A stretch of 38,869 nucleotides of DNA, from NCBI GenBank assembly GCA_025981625.1, contig JAICXF010000012.1:1-38869 (forward strand). The letters are read 5' to 3'. The translations under genes and the position numbers were made by a program. This DNA is from Sphingomonas sp. (GTDB lineage: Bacteria; Pseudomonadota; Alphaproteobacteria; Sphingomonadales; Sphingomonadaceae). Below the pieces are notes generated by a model. It saw only the letters and a list, made by a program, of their open reading frames with translations. It was not told the DNA's origin and did no database searches. Positions 32,506 through 38,869 of this stretch are shown here, in pieces (the first letter of the stretch is position 1; each line of letters begins with the position of its first letter).

Positions 32506-32961
32506 TCACGCGCGGCAATCCTCGATAACTCGGGCCGCTTCGGGCCAGGCTGGCAAGACCAGCGACGGCTGCGTTGCGACGGTGAATCCGACCCTGCCGC
32601 GGCTGTTGGCGATCCCGTCGAGCAGCCCGTCGTAGGCATCGAGCTGAACCGTGAGCCGGCCCGTCGCGGGATTGAAGCTCGCCGGAACGCTGCGCGCCTG
32701 AGCGCTCGTCCATACGTTCAGGAACGGCGCCGCCGAGGCCGCCGCCTTTGCGATGCTGACTCGGCGCGTCGCACGGGTGCAATGAATCCACAGTTGCGGA
32801 GCGCCGCCGACGCTGGCGAACAGCGCTTCGCTCCCGTCACCGACCGCCGCGTAGCTCCAGCTTCCAGCAATCGGTACCGCGGTGCTGAGGTCGGGACCGG
32901 ATTGAGCGCAGAGCGGAGTCGCGACCGCCGCCGCGAATCCGACGACAATGAGGAAGCGCAT
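32506..32961 (-). CDS. Secreted hypothetical protein (151 aa)
   Basis: A signal peptide is seen at residues 1-20 (MRFLIVVGFAAAVATPLCAQ, cleavage after CAQ). The mature part is beta-rich (GSWSYAAVGDGSEALFASVGGAPQLWIHCTRATRRVSIAKAA, then LTVQLDAYDGLLDGIANSRGRVGF) with two Cys near HCTRATRR and VIEDCRA that may form a disulphide. It resembles small periplasmic proteins near invasion-associated-locus-B-like families in sphingomonads, but without a decisive motif. Periplasmic; role unknown. Located five bases after phaR on the same strand, so likely co-transcribed with it. Confidence 0.7.
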   Translation of the reverse strand: MRFLIVVGFAAAVATPLCAQSGPDLSTAVPIAGSWSYAAVGDGSEALFASVGGAPQLWIHCTRATRRVSIAKAAASAAPFLNVWTSAQARSVPASFNPATGRLTVQLDAYDGLLDGIANSRGRVGFTVATQPSLVLPAWPEAARVIEDCRA

Positions 32962-32966
32962 CGTTG

Positions 32967-33488
32967 TCAGCGGCTCAGGCGGTCGACTTTGGCCTGCAGC
33001 GCGGCGAGCTCGGCCCGCAGCTCGTCGACGTCGCTGTTGCCGCCCTTGGCTTCCGTCTTCGGTTTGGCGGCAAACGCCTGGGTCGCATCCTCGAACATCG
33101 CCATGTTGCGCTTCGCGAGATCGGCAAAGACGTTGCCGCTGAACGCGTTCTTCACTGCGCTCTGGTTGCGCTGGAACGCATCCATCGCCGCCTCCAGATA
33201 GGACGGCACGAAGTTCTGCATCGAATTGCCATAAAGGCCGATCAGCTGCTTTAGGAAATTGATCGGCAGCATCGTCGTTCCGCCGCGTGCTTCCTCGTCC
33301 ACGATGATCTGGGTCAGCACCTGGCGGGTGATGTCCTCCCCGCTCTTGGCATCGACCACTTCGAACTCACGGCCTTCGCGCACCATTTGCGCAAGACGGT
33401 CGAGCGTGATGTAGGCCGAGCTTTCGGTGTCATATAGACGCCGGTTGGCGTACTTCTTGATCGTCACCTTGCCCGATGCCTTGACCAT
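32967..33488 (-). CDS. phaR: Polyhydroxyalkanoate synthesis repressor PhaR
   Basis: 173 residues. The N-terminal PHB/PHA accumulation regulator DNA-binding domain is textbook: VTIKKYANRRLYDTESSAYITLDRLAQMVREGREFEVVDAKSGEDITRQVLTQIIVDEE. The C-terminal part contains the granule-binding domain (INFLKQLIGLYGNSMQNFVPSYLEAAMDAFQ) and a final coiled-coil (DVDELRAELAALQAKVDRLSR). PhaR senses free PHB granules and represses phasin and its own gene. Start ATG 33488 overlaps head to head with the ATG of the divergent PhaC-like gene. A candidate site TTGC-N3-GCA lies at 33533. Very secure. Confidence 0.95.
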   Translation of the reverse strand: MVKASGKVTIKKYANRRLYDTESSAYITLDRLAQMVREGREFEVVDAKSGEDITRQVLTQIIVDEEARGGTTMLPINFLKQLIGLYGNSMQNFVPSYLEAAMDAFQRNQSAVKNAFSGNVFADLAKRNMAMFEDATQAFAAKPKTEAKGGNSDVDELRAELAALQAKVDRLSR

Positions 33489-34557
33489 GAACCCATCTCC
33501 AAACGCGATTGACGGCTTACTACCGCAGTATCGTGCACTGCAACATGAACGCGCACCGAGGCCGCTTCCGCTGTTTCTCGAATTGGTACGCGAGGTTTCC
33601 GCGCGCGATCCGCAATTGGCGGCGGATGCGCTGGCGGGATTGCGGGCGTACGAACAGGCGCGGAGACGCGAGCGTCCGCGGCCGAAACCCGAAATCGCTC
33701 GCGTGCGGGGCGCTGCGCTGCGGGATTACGGCGGCGTCGGCGCCCCAGTCCTGCTGGTGCCGTCGCTCATCAATCCGCCGCGGATCCTCGACCTTGACGA
33801 GGAAGCCTCGCTGACGGCGGCGATTGCGACCATGGGACGACGCGCGCTGCTCCTCGATTGGGGCCAGGCCAAAGCGCGATCCGGGCTTTCGGTCGCCGGT
33901 CATATCGAGGAATTGCTGCTCCCGATGCTGCGCAGCATGAACGAGCCCGTCGCGCTGATCGGCTATTGCCTCGGCGGGACGATGGCGATCGCCGCGGCAA
34001 ACCTTGCGCCAGTCGAGCGCCTCGTCACGCTCGCGGCCCCCTGGCATTTCGACCGCTATCCCGAAGCCTCCCAACGCGCGCTCCGGGACATGTGGATTCA
34101 CTCGGAATCGGCCTCGAAGGCGCTCGGCGCGCTGCCGATGGAGGTGTTGCAGGCCGCCTTCTGGTCGCTCGCTCCGGAGCGCACCGTGCGTAAGTTCGCC
34201 GAGTTCGGCCGGCTTCAACCAGGCAGCGCTCCGGCCACGCGCTTCGTCGAACTGGAGGAATGGGCGAACGAGGGCGAGCCCCTGCCCTATCCGGCGGCGC
34301 GGGAGCTCGTCGAAGACCTGTTCGGCGATGATCTTCCGGGGACCGGGCAATGGACGGTTGGCGGAAGCCTCGTGACGGACGAAATCGCCGTTCCAACACT
34401 GCACGTGACGGCCGAGCGCGACCTCATCGCCCCGCCCCAAACCGCCGGTTGCGGGCGCGTCGTGGCGATCCCGTCGGGCCATGTCGGGATGATCGTCGGC
34501 ACGGCGCGGCATGCGCTCCACAACCAGCTTGCGCAGTTCCTGACTTCCGAGTTGTAG
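33487..34557 (+). CDS. PhaC-like alpha/beta hydrolase
   Basis: About 356 residues. Lipase-box variant ALIGYCLGGTMAIAAAN has a Cys in place of Ser (GxCxG), as in PHA synthases; PVLLVPSLINPPRILDLDEEASL and LDWGQAK(x) are also PhaC text, and VPTLHVTAERDLIAPP and IPSGHVGMIVG give the Asp and His. It is shorter than class I synthases (about 560-600 aa) and lacks their long N-terminus, so it may be a PhaC-like acyltransferase or thioesterase rather than a true polymerase. ATG 33487 is the only in-frame start before the conserved part and overlaps the phaR ATG on the opposite strand (CATG). Confidence 0.82.
   Translation: MNPSPNAIDGLLPQYRALQHERAPRPLPLFLELVREVSARDPQLAADALAGLRAYEQARRRERPRPKPEIARVRGAALRDYGGVGAPVLLVPSLINPPRILDLDEEASLTAAIATMGRRALLLDWGQAKARSGLSVAGHIEELLLPMLRSMNEPVALIGYCLGGTMAIAAANLAPVERLVTLAAPWHFDRYPEASQRALRDMWIHSESASKALGALPMEVLQAAFWSLAPERTVRKFAEFGRLQPGSAPATRFVELEEWANEGEPLPYPAARELVEDLFGDDLPGTGQWTVGGSLVTDEIAVPTLHVTAERDLIAPPQTAGCGRVVAIPSGHVGMIVGTARHALHNQLAQFLTSEL
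33533..33543. promoter_or_regulatory. Candidate PhaR autoregulatory site
   Basis: GTGCACTGCAA on the plus strand, TTGC-AGT-GCAC on the minus strand, 45-55 nt upstream of the phaR start and inside the 5' end of the PhaC-like gene. Same TTGC-N3-GCA shape as the site upstream of phaZ. Confidence 0.35.
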
Positions 34558-34640
34558 GCGGTGCCCGGTTGCGCTCCACGCCGTTGCATTCGCCAGGAGC
34601 CCTCGCGATAGTGGCGGTCGAAGACGCGGCGGGGGATTCG

Positions 34641-35855
34641 ATGATCGTCGACAGGCGGAATTTAGGGCGGGCCGTGCTCGCATCCGTGTTAGCGCTAACG
34701 CTGACGGCGTGCCCTGGCGGCAGCGGCGGTACCGGTGGCGGCTCCTCCTCCCCGACCCCGACGCCAACTCCAACTCCAACGCCGACTCCCACGCCGGCCC
34801 CTGGGTCGCTTCAGGCGGTCACCGTGGCCGACCTCGGCACGGGGTGGAATTTGGGGGACTCCCTTGAAGCCTATGACAGCACGAAGGCGACGAGCTCGAA
34901 GGAGACGATCTGGGGCAACCCGACCGTCAGCCAGGCGCTGCTCGACGCTGTCGCGGCCGCCGGATTCAAGAGCGTTCGGATTCCCGTCTCCTGGAATCAA
35001 TATACCGACAGCCAGGGGAACATCAGTCCGCAGTTCATGGCGCGGGTCACCGAGGTGGTGAACTACGCCCGCAACGCCGGCCTGTACGTCATCATCAACG
35101 AGCATGCCGACGGCGACTGGCTGCAACCGACCTACACCGACCAGGCTTCGGATACTGCGCGGCTAAAGACTTTATGGACGCAAATTGCGAACAATTTCAA
35201 AGACTACGACAATCATCTGCTGTTCGCGGGAACCAACGAAGTGACGGTCAATGCCTCGTTCGCGGCTCCGGCTCCGGAGAATTGCGCTGTCCAGGCGGGC
35301 TACAACCAGGCCTTCGTCGACGCGGTGAGGGCGACAGGCGGCAACAATGCTTCGCGAATGCTCGTTGCCCAGGGCTACACCGCCAATATCGACTACAGCA
35401 TCGGGACCTGCGGCGCGAAGGTGCCGACTGACCCGACGGCCGGCCGGCTGATGATGGAGTTCCATTATTACGACCCGTATGATTTCGCTTTGAACACCAG
35501 CAGCAGCATCTGGCAGTGGGGGTCGATCGCGACCGATCCCGCCGCCACGGAATCCGTGTTCAACGAATCCTACGTCGACGGGCAGATGCAGAAGCTGAAG
35601 ACCAACTATGCCGACAAGGGCATTCCGGTGATCATCGGTGAATTCGGCGCCATCCTGCGAAGCGACGTCGATCCGGCGCAGAAGTATCGAAACTATTGGG
35701 ACCAGTATGTCGCCGGATCGGCCAAGCGGCACGGCTTCGCGCCATTCTACTGGGACAATGGCTTCCTCGCCAACCATGAGCTCGGGGTGTTCAACCGCTC
35801 GACCAATACCCAGGGCTATCCGACCACGATCAATCTCATCCTGACGGCGCAATAG
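34641..35855 (+). CDS. GH5-family secreted glycosidase (endoglucanase-like) lipoprotein
   Basis: 404 residues. A lipoprotein signal with lipobox (LALTLTAC, Cys near residue 24) is followed by a Gly/Ser-Thr-Pro linker with a (TP)n repeat, then a catalytic TIM-barrel. The barrel starts [18 protein letters not shown] (GH5 WNLGN-like) and [14 protein letters not shown]; the acid/base Glu is in [12 protein letters not shown] and the nucleophile Glu in [20 protein letters not shown] and WDNGF are also typical. It would cleave beta-1,4-glucan or related plant/algal polysaccharide at the cell surface. ATG 34641 follows GGGGGAT. Usually close to Cel5-type enzymes from Sphingomonas. Secure family. Confidence 0.9.
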   Translation: MIVDRRNLGRAVLASVLALTLTACPGGSGGTGGGSSSPTPTPTPTPTPTPTPAPGSLQAVTVADLGTGWNLGDSLEAYDSTKATSSKETIWGNPTVSQALLDAVAAAGFKSVRIPVSWNQYTDSQGNISPQFMARVTEVVNYARNAGLYVIINEHADGDWLQPTYTDQASDTARLKTLWTQIANNFKDYDNHLLFAGTNEVTVNASFAAPAPENCAVQAGYNQAFVDAVRATGGNNASRMLVAQGYTANIDYSIGTCGAKVPTDPTAGRLMMEFHYYDPYDFALNTSSSIWQWGSIATDPAATESVFNESYVDGQMQKLKTNYADKGIPVIIGEFGAILRSDVDPAQKYRNYWDQYVAGSAKRHGFAPFYWDNGFLANHELGVFNRSTNTQGYPTTINLILTAQ

Positions 35856-35905
35856 GCCGGAACGGCTTGTCGAATGCGGCCCGGGGCGTCTAAGCGGGCG
35901 GCCAC

Positions 35906-35982
<77 letters not shown>

Positions 35983-36016
35983 TCTTTTCAATGACTTAGC
36001 GCCAGCGCAAATAGGC

Positions 36017-36038
36017 CGTACGGAAAACGTACGGAAAA
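36017..36038. repeat. Tandem 11-bp repeat CGTACGGAAAA downstream of tRNA-Arg
   Basis: Two exact adjacent copies (36017-36027 and 36028-36038), 34 nt after the tRNA. A tRNA 3' end followed by such a motif can mark an old integration site; no integrase gene is visible. The rest of the 240-bp gap up to the lasso precursor has no gene that I can support and contains its promoter. Confidence 0.5.
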
Positions 36039-36222
36039 ACCCCTGGACGCATTTGGGAGCAACTGGGCGTAAGCTTCCCCCGGTTGCACGCTGACTGAGC
36101 GTCGGCCACCATCGACATCTGGAAACATTCCGCTGATTTCCCGCTTATAAGTTTTGGATAAGCCGCGGCCCAACCTAGGCTCCTTCAGTCATGGCCATGA
36201 CGTCAGCAGAAGGAGAATGAAC

Positions 36223-36354
36223 ATGAACCGCGACCATGAGCATGAAGACCTCATCGACCTCGGCGCCGTTAGCGTCGAAACCAAGGGGGGACCCGGCGTT
36301 CCCGAGGACACTCAGTCGGGTCTCATCCCGTTCGCCGGTCTGACCGACGAGTGA
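36223..36354 (+). CDS. Lasso peptide precursor (A protein)
   Basis: 43 residues. The leader MNRDHEHEDLIDLGAVSVETK has the conserved DLIDLGAVSVET pattern of proteobacterial lasso precursors, with the penultimate Thr at residue 20 and Lys at the -1 position. The core would be residues 22-43, starting GGPGVPED and ending FAGLTDE. Gly1 would form the isopeptide with Asp8 (or Glu7), giving an eight (or seven) residue ring; the tail holds bulky Ile-Pro-Phe as candidate plug residues. Start-like GPGG and the FAGxxTD(D/E) tail recall sphingonodin/sphingopyxin peptides. ATG 36223 has AGAAGGAGA upstream with a seven-base spacer; ATG 36217 is too close to it. First gene of the A-B-C operon. Confidence 0.9.
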   Translation: MNRDHEHEDLIDLGAVSVETKGGPGVPEDTQSGLIPFAGLTDE

Positions 36355-36409
36355 AGCGTGGAGTGCGCCTGCAGTGATGCGGGCGCACACCGCCTCAAGG
36401 CGCCGAGCA

Positions 36410-37072
36410 ATGCCATTCAGGCTGCGCGACAGGATTCACTGGTGCGATTGCCTGGGACGCGCCATCTTCCTCGACGCCGCGCAAGATCGATATTTCTGCC
36501 TTTCCGCAACCACCAATGCCGCATTCCTGCGACTCGCGGCAGGCAATTCAGAGCCCGGTGACAGCGCCGCCCTGCGCTCACTCGTCGAACGCAATATCCT
36601 GATCGAAGAGCAATTCGGCGCCGCGGGCTTGCCAGCCGCAGCCATTGACGAGCCAGCAGGGGATTTTCCGACTCATCCAGACGGTCGCGCGAGCTTGCCG
36701 GAGATTCTTCGAGCACTTGCAGCGGAGGTTCGGGCAGCGTGGCTGCTGCGGAGGCCAATCGGTCAGGCGATCGACGCTGCAGCGCGAGCGCACCACAGAA
36801 GGCGGAGTTCAACCAACGTTGAGCGGACGATCGCGTCGATCGTGATGGGATCCGGTGCCGCTGCCTACCTCACGCGAACCCATGACCGCTGCCTGGTCCG
36901 CGCCTTCGCGGTTCACGCGGCGTGCAAGCGAAAGGGTATCGCCGCAAAGCTCGTCTTCGGTGTTGTCGCCAATCCGTTCGCGGCCCATTGCTGGGTGCAG
37001 CTCGGCCCAGCGGTGCTGGTCGGCGGCTTCGAGCAGGCACGGCTCTACACGCCTGTCCTGGTCGTTGAATGA
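36410..37072 (+). CDS. Lasso peptide biosynthesis B protein (fused RRE + leader protease)
   Basis: 220 residues from ATG 36410. The N-terminal ~70 residues form the PqqD-like recognition element that binds the leader (PFRLRDRIHWCDCLGRAIFLDAAQDRYFCLS), and the rest is the transglutaminase-like cysteine protease: DRCLVRAFAVHAACKRKGIAAKLVFGV (Cys 161) and NPFAAHCWVQLG (His 193). The third catalytic residue is odd: where relatives have Asn-Asp or Asp-Asp after HxWV, this protein reads AVLVGGFEQARLYTPVL. An earlier ATG (36377, or GTG 36374) is possible but adds no conserved sequence. Stop overlaps the cyclase start as ATGA. It removes the leader before ring closure. Family secure. Confidence 0.9.
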   Translation: MPFRLRDRIHWCDCLGRAIFLDAAQDRYFCLSATTNAAFLRLAAGNSEPGDSAALRSLVERNILIEEQFGAAGLPAAAIDEPAGDFPTHPDGRASLPEILRALAAEVRAAWLLRRPIGQAIDAAARAHHRRRSSTNVERTIASIVMGSGAAAYLTRTHDRCLVRAFAVHAACKRKGIAAKLVFGVVANPFAAHCWVQLGPAVLVGGFEQARLYTPVLVVE

Positions 37073-38869
37073 GCCAGCGCTATCTCCTCATCGTCGGTAC
37101 GGGGAACTCCGCAAGACAAGACCTTCTTGCCGAGCTGGCCGGCAGCACCGGACTGACGCTCGCATGTTCATTCGAGCGGATGGCCGCGCTCGCAGCTCCT
37201 GGTTGTGCCTGCGTGTCGGTTGACGGAACTGGATGCATCCTGGGGTCGCTGTTCCATCGGCACGGAGTCGCAGACCGGGTCGCAAATCTGACGGCAAGCG
37301 ATCAGAGTTCGATTACCGCGAGCGAGGGGCAGCTTTTGCTGACCCGCTTCTGGGGTGGCTATGTCGCCGCGATCGCCACGCCCCACGGCGTCAGGATCCT
37401 CCGCGATCCTTCGGGCACTCTCTCCTGCTATCATGCGCGACGCGCAGGCTTTCTGCTGGTCGCCTCCGATGCCGAGTTGCTGGCCCGGGCCGGTGTGGTC
37501 GCCGACGTCGACATCGAGGAAATCGGGCGGCAGCTTTACCGCGCCTTCGTTCCCGCCTCCTCGACTGCCCTGCGCGGCGTCGACGAGCTGCTTGCAGGTT
37601 TTGCAATTCGTGCCGAGGAATCGGTCAGCGGTCAGGAGCCCTGCTGGTCGCCATGGGATCATGTCGAAGATCGCAGCGGTAGTCCGGAGCAGATGACTGA
37701 AAGTCTTCACCGCATCGTTCGCCACTGCACGCGCGCCTGGGCCTCCACTTCGGTCCGCCTGCTGCTTAGCGTTTCCGGCGGCCTCGATTCGTCGATCCTC
37801 GCGGCTTGCCTTGCGGGTGCGGGCAGCAACGCGACCTGCCTGACAATGTTCGCCGGAGATCCGGCCGGCGATGAACGGATGTACGCTCGAGCGCTGTGCG
37901 ACCATCTGGCGCTGCCGCTGATCGAATGGCCATACAGGCTCGAGGATATAGACATCACCGAACCCCTTGGCGCGCACCTTCCGAGACCGCGGGACCGCAC
38001 GCAGGCGAATGCCTATGAGCGAGTCCATCTCGAGGTTGCCAGGGAGATCGGCTCCGACGCCTTCATGACCGGCAACGGCGGCGACAGCGTCTTCGGCTAT
38101 TCCCAATCGGCCGCACCGGTTGCCGACCTTTATCTGACGGACGGCCTCAGGCGGCGTACCGCCAGAGCCTTGCTCGATGTTTGCCGGCAAACCGGGTGCA
38201 ACATCTTCGATGCCCTTCGCCAGGCATGGGAGCTCGCGCATCGACCGGCCGACTTTCGCGTTGCGCCGAAGCCGCTCCTGCTGAGCCCGGAATTCGTCGC
38301 CGGGATCCGGCCGGACGTGCTTCATCATCCATGGCTTGATGCGCTGGCCGGGTCGCTTCCCGGCAAGGCTGCCCAGATTGCCTCGATCCTCCGCGTCCAG
38401 TCCCATCTCGAGGCGAGCCGGGGCCGCCACATACCGCTGCTCAGTCCTTTGATGTCGCAGCCTATCGTCGAAATGTGCCTGTCGATCCCCAGCTGGGAAT
38501 GGCGCGCCGGCGGCCGCGACCGGTCGGTGGCGCGGCGCGCCTTCGCGGCCGAACTGCCGCCTGTCGTCGTCAGTCGCCAAGTCAAGGGCAGTCCAAGCGG
38601 GTTCGGGGCCAGGCTGCTCGATCATTTCAGAGTGTCCATCCGTGAGCGTTTACTCGGCGGCCGTCTGGTGTCCCGCGGCATCGTCGACAAATCCGCGATC
38701 GAGATCATCCTCGCGGGGAACAAGCCGGTACCGCACGCCGAGCGCGTGCGGATTCTCGAACTGGTCAATGCCGAGGCCTGGCTGGATCACTGGAACGGCC
38801 GGCAGGCGGCGGAACCAGCTGAGGCAAATGTCAGTCGGCCTGCTTACGGTCTGTGTCGTTCTTCAGCCC
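37069..38869 (+). CDS. Lasso peptide cyclase (asparagine synthetase-like C protein), 3' truncated
   Basis: At least 600 codons, running off the window end with no stop. The N-terminal ~210 residues are a glutaminase-like domain without the catalytic Cys2 (start MSQRYLLIVGTGNSARQ), as in other lasso C proteins. The synthetase domain has the PP-loop LLSVSGGLDSSILAACL (SGGLDSS at residues 236-242), FAGDPAGDERMYARAL, FMTGNGGDSVFGYSQSA and the C-terminal conserved helices. It adenylates the ring Asp/Glu of the core and joins it to Gly1. Usual length is 590-620 aa, so the end must be close to the window edge. ATG 37069 overlaps the B stop. Nearly complete. Confidence 0.93.
   Translation, partial: MSQRYLLIVGTGNSARQDLLAELAGSTGLTLACSFERMAALAAPGCACVSVDGTGCILGSLFHRHGVADRVANLTASDQSSITASEGQLLLTRFWGGYVAAIATPHGVRILRDPSGTLSCYHARRAGFLLVASDAELLARAGVVADVDIEEIGRQLYRAFVPASSTALRGVDELLAGFAIRAEESVSGQEPCWSPWDHVEDRSGSPEQMTESLHRIVRHCTRAWASTSVRLLLSVSGGLDSSILAACLAGAGSNATCLTMFAGDPAGDERMYARALCDHLALPLIEWPYRLEDIDITEPLGAHLPRPRDRTQANAYERVHLEVAREIGSDAFMTGNGGDSVFGYSQSAAPVADLYLTDGLRRRTARALLDVCRQTGCNIFDALRQAWELAHRPADFRVAPKPLLLSPEFVAGIRPDVLHHPWLDALAGSLPGKAAQIASILRVQSHLEASRGRHIPLLSPLMSQPIVEMCLSIPSWEWRAGGRDRSVARRAFAAELPPVVVSRQVKGSPSGFGARLLDHFRVSIRERLLGGRLVSRGIVDKSAIEIILAGNKPVPHAERVRILELVNAEAWLDHWNGRQAAEPAEANVSRPAYGLCRSSA

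Noticed and set aside
34752..34800. Short tandem repeat (ACNCCN) as a phase-variable tract
   Set aside because: Encodes the Thr-Pro linker of the GH5 lipoprotein with codon variation; changes by six bases would keep the frame.
36217..36225. ATG 36217 as start of the lasso precursor
   Set aside because: Only one base separates it from the AGGAGA ribosome site; ATG 36223 has the normal seven-base spacing.

Overview
High-GC alphaproteobacterial chromosome, most likely a member of the Sphingomonadales. This is inferred from gene content (TamA/TamB, PhaR and an intracellular PHA depolymerase, several PilZ proteins, a caulonodin/sphingonodin-style lasso peptide locus) and from the style of the small conserved hypotheticals; there is no rRNA to confirm it. 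Genes are tightly packed, with many 1-8 bp start/stop overlaps and many convergent pairs that share their stop codons.

Region 1 (1-8.3 kb): the 3' end of a type I glutamine synthetase with a terminator; a tandem PilZ protein; a membrane protein and an APC amino-acid permease in one operon; a zinc alcohol dehydrogenase plus a small cupin gene that carries an apparent +1 frameshift; a one-TM anchored unknown; a second PilZ protein. Two intergenic stretches (4.52-4.9 kb and 6.43-6.78 kb) hold repeat-like, non-coding sequence.

Region 2 (8.25-15.1 kb): a TamB-TamA translocation/assembly operon for outer-membrane biogenesis, a small conserved unknown, and a 59-aa membrane protein.

Region 3 (15.05-18.95 kb): an S24/CI-type repressor and a divergent small-gene operon, now split by a 2.6-kb IS1595-family element. 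The element has an 8-bp target duplication, related termini, a transposase whose ribosome site lies in a hairpin, and at least four passenger ORFs of unknown function.

Region 4 (18.9-27.1 kb): mostly housekeeping and stress genes: PfpI-type amidotransferase, type IB topoisomerase, MscS channel, VOC-like protein, MaoC hydratase, thiolase, slipin and an MFS exporter.

Region 5 (27.1-34.6 kb): polyhydroxyalkanoate theme. It has an intracellular depolymerase (phaZ), the regulator phaR, and a PhaC-like alpha/beta hydrolase whose start codon overlaps that of phaR head to head. Also here are an MsbA-like ABC exporter, a Ser/Arg/Lys-rich histone-H1-like protein, and two copies of an unusual mini-ORF/RNA element with a near-perfect Shine-Dalgarno followed by ATGTCTCAT.

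Region 6 (34.6-38.9 kb): a secreted GH5 glycosidase lipoprotein, tRNA-Arg(CCG), and a lasso peptide cluster: precursor A, fused RRE-protease B, and cyclase C running off the window. The lasso locus, the IS passenger cargo and the duplicated mini-ORF element are the most interesting parts.
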